DNA of 64,000 bases from Valencia hispanica (taxonomy: Eukaryota; Chordata; Actinopteri; Cyprinodontiformes; Valenciidae): positions 21,478,501 through 21,542,500 of the forward strand of contig OY747705.1 in NCBI GenBank assembly GCA_963556495.2. Direction: 5' to 3'. The notes below the pieces were generated by a model. It was not told where the DNA came from. It did not search any database and saw only the letters and a program-made list of their open reading frames with translations. Numbering within the stretch: the first letter of the stretch is position 1; each line of letters opens with the position of its first letter. The translations under genes and the position numbers were made by a program. Below are positions 12,026 to 23,549 of the stretch, one piece after another.

Positions 12026-13751
12026 TTAAACAGCAGGTGTAGGCCCTTCAGTTGGCATGGACACAGCAACATCCTGTAAACAAAGTAACCAAATAAACAG
12101 AAATTCAGCAATAGCCACAACTCAAGGCTGAAAGCGGTCTTACCGTGTTCACATCCTCAATAACGATGCCCCCTCCTGAAACCTCCAGATCACTTTCTGT
12201 ATCGTTTTTTGAAACGTATTCCTCACTATCCGTCTCTTCTGTGCTGACCTGATGAGAGAGAAATCCCTAATGCTTAAGGGTCAACTTTAGCCTCACAAGT
12301 GTCAAATCTAGCATCTTAAGATTTATAAATAGCTAACTTCAGCATGTTGTCAGCTTCTTTAGAGGCATGAAGTTCGGGCTAGTCAAGAAAACCAGCTAAT
12401 GCAGGATTGCCCAACTACAGTCAAGAGTTGGGGTCCAGGATGTTTAAGGTGTTCAACACACAACGGAAATTAAGGGCTTAAACTTCCGAGGGCTGAATTG
12501 ACCTGACAAATTGTTAACACTTCAAACCTCGTAGTCAGGATCCTCCTCTGGGCCTTCATCATCTGGAAGTTCTTTAGAAAGCACCTCCACCCAAGATGGA
12601 TGAGCCTCCTCTTCATCGTCAAGCTCATCCTGTTTTCTCTTGCTGCCCTTTCCACATGGTTTAGTAGGAGAAATGCTGACTTCTGTTAAGATGTAGGACA
12701 GTAGACTTTTCACCCGTTTGTTCTAGACCAGGGATGCAGAATCTGCAGCGCCAGACTGAGTTTTGGCCAAAAATGGTAAATTAAGCAGTAGAATTAAGTG
12801 TCAGAAATAAATGCCAACATTGGCATTTAAAAATATAAACTATGTAGTTTGAGGAATCATGAAATGATTTGTAAGCCATTTAAAAAAAAAAAAAAAAGTA
12901 TATATATATATATATATATCTTAATTAACACGTTTTCTGTAGTAGACAAAAGCCATTCTGTTTTGAAGGTGCATGTAGCTTTTAACCATACCATAAGGTG
13001 CTTAGGACTTTAAAAGTTGCTGACCCCCGTTACAGACTTAAGAAACGGGTAAAAAGTCCAACATTTTGAGAAATAGTTTGTCCTCAAGGTCTGGTAGCCT
13101 GCATGTTTTAATTCTCTGCAACAGCTGAATCAAATTATTTCAGGATGTAGCCTAGTTGGACGGCTGGCCATATAATAAAAACCAACCCTCGAGAACTTAA
13201 GCTGGACACTTGTGGTTTAACATGAAAACGCTTACCTGAAGACAACTTACCTGGAGACAAGGAACACCCAATGCTGCTAGACACCGGGTAGCCCAGGGCG
13301 GCCTGCGCCCAGCAGGGCAGGATGCGCAGCAGCAGCCGGGTGACCCGGTAAAGGCGCTTTCGGCCAGTGAGGCTTTGTCGTGCCGGGCTGGAAGCCACGG
13401 GGCTGGACAGGGTTTTCTCCTGAGGCGGGGCGAGGCCCAGTACCCACCAGAGTCCTCGGAAGGGCCTTACCTGCAAAAGTGAGCTGAGTTAAGTTCACGC
13501 TTTACTTTTACTCCTCGATTGTGAGACAAAGAAAATAAAACATTTACCACGATCCTGAAAGGCCAGAGGAGGCCGCGCACAACGGAGCGGAACACGCCGC
13601 CTCTCCTCACTACTTTGCCCTACATGAGGTTACAGACACTGTGAGAAGCTCAGAACTGACAGACATGGCCGCCGTATATTTCAGCAGAGTTCATCCTCAC
13701 CTCAGAGCTTTCAGGCTGCTCCACAGCTTCTCTGGAGGTTTCACACGACAT
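12026..13751 (-). CDS. Complete six-exon gene, 216 aa, 'oogenesis-related'-like protein
   Basis: Coding exons on the minus strand: 13751-13701, 13619-13548, 13470-13251, 12682-12528, 12248-12144 and 12073-12026. All have GT donors and AG acceptors, phases match throughout, and the sum is 217 codons including TAA. The start ACCATGT has a good Kozak context. The N-terminal half is basic and Trp/Arg-rich (RRGGVFRSVVRGLLWPFRIV, then RGLWWVLGL). A second basic helix region follows, and the C-terminal half is acidic and low-complexity (DELDDEEEAHPSW, DDEGPEEDPDYE). No catalytic domain or signal peptide is seen. The order and motifs resemble a teleost protein I remember as 'oogenesis-related' (org), expressed in oocytes; that identity is from memory. 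Exon 3 has a second in-phase donor after 13236 that would add five residues. The exon 4 donor (GTTTGA) is weak. An AATAAA lies on the minus strand near 11972. Confidence 0.75.
12395..12480. repeat. hAT-MITE fragment in intron
   Basis: Sequence with the AGTTGGGGTCCAGGATGTTT pattern of the hAT MITE family, inside intron 4 of the gene at 12026-13751. Similar degenerate pieces occur at about 12728-12765 and 13010-13150. Confidence 0.35.
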
Positions 13752-13824
13752 GGTAGTGAGGAAGAGACGCTGCGGTATGTCACTGAAGGATTCGGGACCT
13801 AAAATGTATCGCTCAATTACATCG

Positions 13825-13890
13825 ATGTGGCCAATGGACAGAGACAAACGCACCTGGCGTAATCAACAATAACCAATCAACATGTCCTGC
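13825..13890 (-). promoter_or_regulatory. Probable promoter with paired CCAAT boxes
   Basis: Just upstream of the minus-strand start at 13751, CCAATGG (around 13831) and ACCAATCA (around 13872) form two CCAAT elements about 40 bp apart. No TATA box is obvious. Only about 50 bp separate this region from the end of the CACTA element at 13941. Confidence 0.4.
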
Positions 13891-13935
13891 TAATTATCGC
13901 ACACTAGGGGGCAGCAATGTGGACTAAATGTGTGG

Positions 13936-13940
13936 ACTCT
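13936..13940. repeat. Left copy of candidate 5-bp target duplication
   Basis: ACTCT here is repeated at 23117-23121, directly outside the two ends of the large transposon if its ends are ACACTCTCAG and CTGAGAGTGT. If the element begins at CACTC instead, the duplication would read TA. Confidence 0.5.
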
Positions 13941-14130
13941 ACACTCTCAGAAATAGGGGTACAGTGCGAGTCCTTTTTTGTCCCCCGAGGTACAATCTAC
14001 ACTAATGTACCCCCTAGGGCTAATTATTGGATCTTAAGGTACATACATGTACCTTTTTGAGGCCCCAAAAAGTACGTATATGTACCCAAGTGGTGAAAGG
14101 TACATATATGTACCTTTTCTTCTTCTTCGG
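13941..14130 (+). repeat. Left terminal and subterminal repeats of the CACTA element
   Basis: The terminus is followed by a cluster of GGTACA/TGTACC units, several as palindromes such as GGTACATACATGTACC and GGTACATATATGTACC. In known CACTA elements such arrays bind the transposase; that role is inferred here. Confidence 0.7.
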
Positions 14131-14993
14131 GTACAACAGACAGTCTAAATATTAATGTTTAATAATTATAACTCTTTTTCATCAGCAGTTATATTTTTTA
14201 AATGTTAAGAATTCACTGTTTCCTTAAGTATTCAATTAAGATTTTAACTTCAACGCCATTTTTGAGTAGCCTTGAAATAAAATATTTTTCGGGAGCAGAT
14301 TTGCAGATTACTAATAATCCAGTCAACATTGTATGTCACGATATTCACGCACGGCCAACCAGACAGAGTAAAATCAGCTACCTCCAGCCTGGCAGACAAA
14401 GCGCAGGGAAATCTAAACGTTAATTTCACTTGAGGCTCACTGCCTGACAGACCACGCGCAGGCTGTCAGCTTTTCGACACACATTTTGTCGACACTTGAT
14501 GCCGTGGATATATCTACTTGTTTCCATCCCCTGAGTTGTGTTCATCAATTTGACTGCTTTACTCTCAAGTAAGTATGGTTTTACTACGCTTTTCATTAAC
14601 ACTTTTTTTCTGACAAATTAAACAGGACAAAATAAGCTTGTTTAACAATTTGTCGCAAATTGGAGTTACAATGACATGACATTGTCACGTTTGTGTTTCA
14701 CGGGTGAGTCAACGCTGTTAGCAAGAAACGTATTTTAATGAACTCTGTTCTCAACAAGCGGTCAAACATGTAATAATATCCAATCATAACAGACGTCGGT
14801 CGTCAGCTAGTAAACGCTAAGTATTGCTGTTGTCAGCCTCTTACTATACTTTTTCTTAGCCAGCTCTGCTTTTGATTGGTGGATTTCACATGTAGCGCAT
14901 ACATGATTGGTTGTTGTACTACAGATTTGAAATAAACCGTCTGTTTCCAGAAAATTCTGGTCTTTGGTCTGCCAGCAGCACGTAACTCGGGAC

Positions 14994-17900
14994 ATGGCGC
15001 TCCTCGGCTTGTCAACGGAGGACCTCCTAATGAAAATACGTGAGGCAGGTGTGGAGGTGACTGAAGTCGAAGCCCAAAGATTCAGAGGTAAATTCACATT
15101 CAAACACCAGTGTAATGTCAGTTGACAAAATGTTTCGATTTTTATGGTAGCACACTAGCTAATTCAAAACGATTACCATCAGAGCGGAGCATTCAGTAAC
15201 CCTGAACAAGAATACTTTTTGGCCAAACCGTATATCCTATACTTGAACCGGCTTCACCATGCGCATCCTGAGCTCTTCCTGAACGTCGACATATATACTT
15301 TATGTGGCTAAAGTTAAGACATGGGACTTTTAGAGCGATTGAAACCGGTATCTCCGCTTTCATCCAGAAATGTTCCCGCCCTTTTAACATGGCGGTCTAT
15401 GAGGCTGTGGACGGGGATTATTTTAAAAGCTGCGGGTCCGTGTGTAGGTGTGTGTATGTGTTTGTCTGTGAAAGAGAAGCATAGAAAGGCTGACATTTAA
15501 ACTATTATAGACAGTCATTTTTATTATACCGAGTTTGATAAAGTTAATTGCAGTCAGGCTTGGGAGGGGCAAGCTTTGGTTGCCTAGCAACCAGGGCCAG
15601 GTGAGCCCACCAATGTATGTGTACATATGTATCTGAGGTCTGGTTTCTGAAATTGCTATGCTAAATGTTTTAGAATTTAAATTTTGCATTTTGACATGAA
15701 GTTTATATCTTTTTAGTTAAGTTAGCTGAGTTAGTCTTACCTACGTTCTCATAAAGTCTGCAGCTATTTAATCTCCCTCTGTTTACTCTCTACAGATAAT
15801 GATGTGGATGGTGAAACAGTTGATTGTGGCCTCACAGAAAATATGATCGCCTGCTTGTTTCATGGATCTTTCAAGAAGCAGGCCAAATTTAGTCAGTTTG
15901 TGCACAAGTTAAAAGAGCCAGTGGTAACAGTAACTTTAGAGCCTGTGCCTCCAGAAGAATTGCAGCAACCTACTTGCTCAGCCACATTATGGTAAGTGCA
16001 TGTGTATGATGCAAAAATACCATTACCACAAGTTTTGTTCTAGTCATTACTTTTTGATAGGAGACCTTCTATCTAGTATAGTTATAAAAATGTGAGTAGT
16101 CAAAATAAAAAAGTTAATTTACTCATTAAATTGAAAGAAAAAATCTTCTATATTATAGCAGTGGACCTAGTGGAAGACTGCCCACTACATTTGACATCCC
16201 AGCATTCCCAAGGCACCTACAAACAAAACTTGACAACAAGGAACCATGTCAGAGATACCCGAAGGACAGACACATAATAATCAGGGTTCTCTATGAAGCG
16301 ATGGCACAATACACAATGTAAGTTGGTGTAAGTTAATGTTAGACCTAGTAAAGGAACAGAATGACTTCCAAAATTTAAATTAGTGATGGCAAAAGTTAAC
16401 TGTTGAGCAGTTACATGCTGAGGATAGTTTTTGCTGGTTATGCATGTCAGTCTAAAGGTTAATTAACAGGTCAATTAAGTAACGTCTTCATCCCTAAATC
16501 TATCAAAACCATCAAAAGGCAATGAATTCCATCACGCTTTTTACTGTGATGTCATTCATGATTTATAGTGTGTCCAGGTCCATTTATTTTGGAAATCAGG
16601 TAATAACTACATGCACAGTTTCATATCAGCTCAGTTTGAGTCTAGTGTCTTACTGTCTCTATTGTTATACTATCTGTGGTGCCCTGTTAAGGGGTGTCCA
16701 CCTATTAAAAACATAATTAACTGATTCTTACATCCCTAGTTTAAATATCACTCACCCATCTATTGAAAAATAGAAGAGAAAGGTCCATCAAATGCAGAAG
16801 GCCAAGGCAACCTTTGAATCTTTTAAATTGCATCAACAGTGAATAAATCAGACTCAACTAAACTATTTTTAGGTTGTTATTATTGTTTATATTATTTTAA
16901 ACTTATTATAATTCCTCAGAAAAGAATTATTTACTTTTTGGACGTCTCAAGATATATGATTCATGTCTTTGAAAAATATATATGCCATTGTGACACAAAT
17001 TCCACAATAATTTCACATGTGGCAGAATTTTTCTGGTGTTGGAGTCTTTCATGGCAGGTGACCTTCAATTTGCATGTCTTTTTTTTGTCCAAGGTATCCC
17101 ACAAATTCGGAATATGTACAAGCTGTAAAGACACTGATTGTGAGATATCCTTTCCTGAAGGATCTTGAGGGAAATGGTTATGTAAGTGTATGTGCAAATA
17201 ATTCTGCACAGTATTTTAAACATCAGATGTCACAATTGTCCAATAATATGTGCATACTAAATAGCTGTTTAGAAAAATAAAACAAGCTAATCAATGTTCT
17301 GTAGCATTGTGGCCTATCCAGACGGGGTAACACATGATCAGAATGTCACTGTCAAGATGCTGATCATTGATGTCTCTGTCTCAACTAGCATACATGGCAT
17401 ATGTCTCTGAGGCGTAAATTCAAATCTGAGCGTGCCCCCCTGGTTGACAACAATGAAGTGAGGTTAAGTAAGGAGAAGTTTTGCCGAAAGACATCAGCGC
17501 AATCTGTAGAAACTGCAAAAACCAATCTGAGATATCTGTCAGAGGTCAGTGGTGCATACTTTGATGAAAAAGAAAGCAACTTTATCCAACCTTTTACCAC
17601 ATTCAGTTCAGCTCAGTTGTATTTGTGAGCCACTTAGGTTGTGGCTCAGGCATTAAGGCAGTGTTTCTCAATTACATATCGCATGTGTGTTTGAATTCTA
17701 TTTAGGCATCAAGTGTTCTTGGTGAGGATCCATCCTCCATTGATGCTCATGTGAAGATGTTACATAGCCAGTACCAGAGGATGCATCCAGACCCCATGAT
17801 TGTGCAAGATCGTATGCAGCAAACCTTTGCATGGCGGCAAAAAGAGATACAACATGGCATGACTGTGGAGGAAACCGTCAAGAAGTACCCTTTCCTAAGG

Positions 17901-20185
17901 ACACCGGCTGTGGTAAGTGAAAACTCATCATAAAGTGATAGCTGGGATTCTTGTCCATATAATGTAATTCAGTATATACAGTTAATTTTTATTTTTTCAA
18001 GCATGAAAAGTTACATGTAGCTTTGACTTGGATTCTGAATAAATCTCTATATTTTTCACTTGTAGTTGCACAATGAGTTGGAACGGATCCATCCAGAAAT
18101 AGGAAACGTGTGTCAGCGATTCAATGAAGGCTTCAGCTGTATTATGTCAAAGGTTCTCAGTCTGGCTCAAGGGAAATCCCCATTATCTAACCTCTACCTG
18201 GAAGCAAGACAAGAGGCTCTCACGGTGGATCTACCAGGTCCTGATTAAATAATAAAAATAAATACAGATCAAATAAATACAAATATAATTCACTGTTGGC
18301 ATAATATCTTTTTAAATGTGTTCTTTAACATTATTAGATGGATACTCAACTTGTTTTTATCTTGATGAATAACAGTTTTAACCATTTTTTCCCTTCATGT
18401 TTGCATTAAGTTGCAGAACTTGGATGATACATTTCCAGAAAAAATGTTGGAAATAGAATAAATGCTGTTATTTTGAAGTATATCTTATGTCTTGCAGATA
18501 TTGACTTCAGAGCTGCCCTCATCTTTCTACCACACATCTTCAAGGAGAACATTGATCGCTTTATTACTCTTGGAGAGGTATGTCTATCCTGCATATTAAA
18601 AAAAAATCTCAAAAGCGATGCTTTATTCACTTCAAATATTTCATTTCGTGTATGGACCCATTATGGTAGCGAAAGAGCAAATGTGTATCTCAATCTTTGT
18701 GTGCATAATCAGATTTATAAAAATGGTTGCAAATGCGCATCTCAAACTGTGTAATCAGCTTTGTAAGTGCATAACAAAATTTGTGAATCTGTGCAAATGT
18801 GTTTAGAATCTGTAATCAAATTTGAAAATGTGTAAGAAAATATAAACAAATCTGTATTCACTTTTGCAAGTGTATTGCGATCTGTAAATGCATACACAGG
18901 TCGGAAAATTTATACAAATAATACATTTTTATTCAGAATATTTTGCTCTGATTAGACTCACAGGCTTGTGTTGTATGGTCTGCCTCAAAAACAATACAAC
19001 CCATGGACCATAATTACAGTGACGGGTTAAAGAAAAATCCTCACACTCTTGCAGATCTGTAGCAAAAAATTTTTTGAAAAGAAGGCCAATTGAGACACCT
19101 GCCTCAGTTGTAACTGAAGACATAGGCACATAAAGATCTGGGTACGTATTTGCAGATGTTTTATAAGTTTTACATATCTGTGTATACATTTATAGGTCAG
19201 AGTACACTTGAAAATATGAATACAGATTTGTAGATTATTTTTTACAAATAAAATTTCATTACACATAGAGATTCTAAATACATATTTGCAGATTCTTGTA
19301 CAAATTTACAAATTTAATTGCTCATTTATGAATTTTGTCACACATTTACAAATGTGATTACGCTCACACCGATTGAGATCCACTTATGCAGCTGTTTTGC
19401 TGCTATAATGTCTCCATACATACTGTAAGTGGTAAGTAAGGTGATAACATAAAATGATGCTGTTCTGAATACGGTCTGGATGGTCAAAAATAACTGTTAG
19501 CCTTCAACCATTATTCAATTTCCCAGTAAATCACTTCTTCAATACTAACATAAACTCATTTTGAAAACGATATATTTTTAAATGTTCTTGTAGGATAAGT
19601 AGTTTTTTTATATATTTTTTTATCAAGTGCTTTTATGCACAGTAATATTTAAAATGTTACACTTACATTGTCGGGCCTGAACTTCACATCAGAGCAGTCA
19701 CATTCTAATCATAACCACCTATTTCAGCAATACAATGTGTAATGAAAGACAGAATGTTTAATAAAAATTAAGCAAGGTAGATAATAAATGTGCTTATTAT
19801 TCCATGTGGTGTAAAATTACATTTTATAGTAGAAAGGCTGTCATGTCAATCTGATTTGCTTGTCTTTTATGCTTTTGGTTTTGAATAGACTGATCCTGCC
19901 ACTCCATATCCAACTATCCAATTGACGGATCGAGACTGGAAAATGGCCTTCACCAGGAGAGCTCCGAACATTCTGAAAGTGGACGGCGTAGAGTTGTGTC
20001 ACACCTCAGCAATTGACGAGGGAATCATCTCTGCTTTCTGTGCTTACTTCGTGTTCAATCTAGCATTTCCACGACACCTGAAGAACACACTGATGTTTCT
20101 CCAGAGGTACATCACCAAAATAGTTGTGGATGGTGATAAGCCTCTGCCAATAACTGTCACCAGGCAAGTAAACCTCCTCTATTGA
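14994..20185 (+). CDS. SAM-domain protein (SAMD3-like), transposon-borne, 482 aa
   Basis: Nine coding exons: 14994-15087, 15796-15991, 16159-16317, 17094-17181, 17389-17544, 17706-17912, 18066-18237, 18498-18577 and 19889-20185. Phases match and the sum is 483 codons with TGA. Exons 1-2 encode a SAM-like fold (LSTEDLLMKIREAG, then NDVDGETVDCGLTENMI and FSQFVHKLKE). Later exons encode an unnamed region found in fish 'sterile alpha motif domain-containing protein 3-like' predictions, with repeated KYPFL/RYPFLKDL motifs and a C-terminal DKPLPITVTR segment. SAM domains mediate protein or RNA contacts. Its role in transposition is not known to me; as a second ORF of the element it may be an accessory protein. 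Exon 7 uses a weak GTCCTG donor. The stop lies 7 nt before the transposase ATG. Confidence 0.7.
18657..19413. mobile_element. MITE nested in intron 8 of the SAMD3-like gene
   Basis: The left end (GTATCTCAATCTTTGTGTGC, before ATAATCAGATTT) is matched in inverted orientation by the right end (ATTACGCTCACACCGATTGA, then GATCC). The interior is a degenerate array of about 16-bp units related to TTTGTAAATGTGT in both orientations. It is a later insertion inside the larger transposon. Confidence 0.5.
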
Positions 20186-20192
20186 CTCGACC

Positions 20193-22652
20193 ATGCCTTC
20201 TCTATACCAGTGCTCCAAATGCTCAAGGAGAACATTCACCTTGATGAAACTAATTCAGCACATAGGACTTATTCATGCCCATGAAGCAAATTTCACTATT
20301 ACATGTGGACTTAATGACTGCAAGTCAACATTTACAAAATATGAGTCCTTTAGACGACACGTGTATAGGAGACACAGAGACCGAGTTTTATGTCAATACA
20401 ATGACTGTGATGGAGATGGAGATGAAGATGAAGATGAGGTGGCCTCTGAGGATTCTAATGAGCCTGGGACAGATTCCGTCATTGAAAATCCTCCCTCTAT
20501 GGATGAACTGTTACTCAATTTCAGAGAAAATCTTTTCTCATTCATTCTGAAATGTAGAGAGAAAAATCACCTTCCAGTCTCTGTTCAAAAAGAAATTGTT
20601 GATGATGTAAATTTCTTATTTTGTTTTTTCAAGGAGAACTATGATACTTTCATAGCTTACCACTTACAGAAAAGTGGTTTTGATATATCGAAAAGTCCAG
20701 AGCTAAAAAAGGTTCTACAGTCACATGATTTTTTTGATGAGGCATCAAAGGCTATCCGATCTCCATATATGATAAAAGAACATTGTAAATCCAAGTTCAA
20801 TATGATAGAACCTGTCCATTATAAGTTAAGGACTTCTCTAGGACACACAGTGGGCTCCTATTCATATGTACCAATTGATAAGGTGCTTAAAAAATACTGT
20901 TCTGATGCAGACATTCGGGATCAAATTCTGTCTAAGGCTAAGCCCGAGACAGACAATGAATTTTTAGCAGACTACTGTGATGGACAAATTTTCAAACAAC
21001 ACAAATTTTTTAAAGACCACCCAAATGCACTGCGGCTGCATTTTTATGAGGATGAGTTTGAAGTAGTAAATCCTTTGGGGTCCAAAAGAACAAAACACAA
21101 GCTGTGTGCATTTTATTACACAGTAGGCAATTTGGAAAAAAAATATAGATCTCAGCAGAGACACATTCATTTAGCGTTATTGGTACGTCATTCATATGTA
21201 AAACAGTGTGGTTTTGATGTCATCTTAAAGCCTTTGCTTGATGATCTTAAAAAACTTTGTACTGATGGTTTTACATTGACTTTTGATGGAACTGAGCACA
21301 CCATACATGCAGCTCTTACCACTTTATCTGGTGATAACTTGTCAGCTCACATGATTGGTGGATTTACCATGTCTTTTAACTCTGGTAGAGTTTGTTGCTA
21401 TTGCATGGCTACTCATCAAGATAAGAAACATTTGTTCACGGAAGACAGCTTTGTTTTAAGAACATCTGAAGTTCATCGGTTTCATCTTGCCCGCATCCAA
21501 CAAGTCCCTGATGATAAAGTAATTTATGGAGTATACGGTCCTTCACCTTTCAACGAATTGCATTATTTTGATGTAACAACAGCTTTACCACCAGATATAA
21601 TGCATGATTTATTAGAGGGTGTAATTCCTCTAGTTATGAAACTAGTTATTTGCAAAGCTCATTCAGAAAAACGAATAACGATACAAGAGATAAATGAGGA
21701 ACTGCAAAAAATACACATTGGTCAAAACGACAAAGCAAACAAGCCAGTACAGTTATCAGAGAGACTCCAGAATGTTGGTGTTACTGGATCGGCTTCACAG
21801 AAGTGGTGACTCTTCAGGCTGCTGCCTTTTCTAATGGCACACCGTGTGCCACCTAATTGTAAATATTGGCATGTTTTTCTGTTATGTCGAAAGATTACTG
21901 AGATTGTTATGGCTCCAGAGGTGAGAAGAGAAAATCTTATGTTGTTAAATTTACTTGTTCAAGAGTTTCTGACAGAAATGACAGATGTATTTGGGGATGT
22001 TATTACACCTAAGTGTCATTACTTAATACATTATGCAAGACTCATAGAAATGTATGGGCCTCTGCGTTTATTATGGTGCATGAGATTTGAGGGAAAGCAC
22101 CAATATTTCAAAATGGTTGCCCAGAACTGCAGAAATTTTGTTAACATAGCTACAACTCTGAGCAACAGACACCAGTTCAGACAATGCTGGGAGTTGTCCT
22201 CACAGAGTTTGCTGGGTGAATTTGAAAAGGTGCCTGGGAAAAGTGTGACCACTCCATTTTTACATTTACCTGTGGAACTCCAGAAAGCCCTGACAGTCAA
22301 TCACAACCTCTGTAATGTAGATTTTACATACAAAGATATCCAACGTGTGTCTGAAGTTAGAGTGAACAATGTCAAGTATGCTGTCAAAGATGTGTTTGTC
22401 ATAGATTTACTGCATTCAGAGAGAATTCCACTGTTTTGGCAAATCAAGTACATTCTGAACATCGATACCTTGTGGCTCCTTTGTGGTAAGATGTTGGTTC
22501 CTCTGTCATATGACAGTCACTTTCATGCATACAGTGTTAAGGTTGATGGAGAATGGACTTTACTAAAACCAGGCGATGAAATGGACTTCCAAGTATTTGA
22601 CACTTATTCTGTGGATAATAGTTTGTATGTCACACTTAGACATAGTATTTAA
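20193..22652 (+). pseudogene. CACTA/EnSpm-like transposase with one in-frame stop
   Basis: An intronless frame of 819 residue positions plus the final stop, interrupted by TGA at 21807-21809; the same frame resumes at once and runs to TAA. The N-terminus has two C2H2 fingers (CSKCSRRTFTLMKLIQHIG..IH and CGLNDCKSTFTKYESFRRH). An Asp/Glu-rich linker follows. The core then shows LTFDGTEHTIHAAL, GDNLSAHMIGGFTMSFNSG, a CCYC pair, PPDIMHDLLEGVIP, KCHYLIHYARLIEMYGPLR and MRFEGKHQYFK. These fit the DDE core of CMC/EnSpm transposases with its embedded Cys/His cluster. The Asp in FDG and the Glu in RFEGKH are plausible catalytic residues, but I cannot prove them. Unless read through, the stop removes the terminal third, including the likely Glu. 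The ATG lies 7 nt after the SAMD3-like stop. Confidence 0.75.
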
Positions 22653-22864
22653 AGAGACAAAATTAACATGTGAAAATGTTAGATCTTCTGTCACTGTTCT
22701 GTCAGTGTTATTTTTAATGTATGCAGTTTTAAGGTTGGCCTGCAATGGACAATTTTACATTGTTTAAAGTTAAATGAAATTGAAATGAGAAAATAAAAAT
22801 CCTCATAAATTAAAAATGTTTGTCTTTTGTATAATGTAGACACACAAAAAATGTATGAAATAAG

Positions 22865-23116
22865 TAAGGGTACTATACTGTACCCTATAAAGGGCAATTT
22901 TGTAAGCTTTTTAAAGGTCTGTTTTTGTACCCTAAAATAGGGGTACAAAATTGCCACCATAGGTACAAGATTGGCCTTTGTAAGGTACAAACCAGAAGGG
23001 TACAAATAAGTACCCTATGTCAAGGGTACAAAACTGTACCTTCCGAGGGTACTGCCCCAGTGACAAGCCATTGTACCCCTAAAGGTACAATTCTGTACTT
23101 TATTTTCTGAGAGTGT
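22865..23116 (+). repeat. Right subterminal and terminal repeats of the CACTA element
   Basis: At least ten GGTAC/GTACC motifs occur in both orientations (for example GGGTACTATACTGTACCC), ending in TTTTCTGAGAGTGT, the inverted match of the left terminus. An ORF called across this array is not a gene. Confidence 0.7.
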
Positions 23117-23323
23117 ACTCTAGGACGAACTGAGGCAAGTCTGGCCTACTTTAGTTTTTAAAAAGTTATAGCTTACATAAATACTACCTCTGAAGTACAC
23201 TGATTTTTGTTTGAATATAAAAGCCTCACTTTCAAGATCTTTAGGACGCTAAACCCTCATGTTTGCCGTTTCCTCATTTAAAGAAAAACAGTATTAAGTA
23301 AGTGTTTGGGTGTTTTTCTTTTA

Positions 23324-23549
23324 CAGTCTGGGGTGCCCAATTCCTTTCCTCAAGTGTTGGTCTCCTGCATGTTTTAGTTTTTTCTCTGGTTCAGCACACC
23401 TAAATCAAATGATGGTTCATTAGCAGGCCTCTGCAGAACTTTGACATGCTGAGGAGGTAGTTGGACCATTTGAATCTGCTCTGTTGGAGCAGAGACACAT
23501 CCAAAACTGGCTGGAGATCGGCCGTTGAGGCCTGGAGTTGGACACCCAT
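23324..23549. mobile_element. hAT-like MITE
   Basis: Same family as 6339-6568. Left end TGGGGTGCCCAATTCC and right end GGCCTGGAGTTGGACACCC form imperfect inverted termini, with the CACACCTAAATCAAATG motif inside. Confidence 0.6.

Larger units (their letters stand above)
13941..23116 (+). mobile_element. CACTA/EnSpm-type (CMC) DNA transposon, nearly intact
   Basis: The inverted termini are ACACTCTCAGAAA on the left and its reverse complement on the right. Both subterminal zones (about 13960-14130 and 22865-23100) are packed with GGTAC/GTACC motifs in both orientations, a hallmark of CACTA subterminal repeats. Inside lie two plus-strand genes: a spliced SAM-domain gene (14994-20185) and a zinc-finger transposase ORF (20193-22652). 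Element length is about 9.2 kb. The ends are well preserved and the transposase has only one visible nonsense codon, which suggests recent insertion. Assignment to CMC/EnSpm rests on the CAC-type ends, the subterminal repeats and the transposase motifs; no search was run. Confidence 0.75.

Noticed and set aside
18657..19413. Candidate CRISPR-like or satellite array
   Set aside because: Units are degenerate, in both orientations and without unique spacers; inverted ends mark it as a MITE in a vertebrate intron.
20275..20550. 91-residue frame overlapping the transposase
   Set aside because: Out-of-frame shadow of the zinc-finger and acidic region of the transposase ORF.
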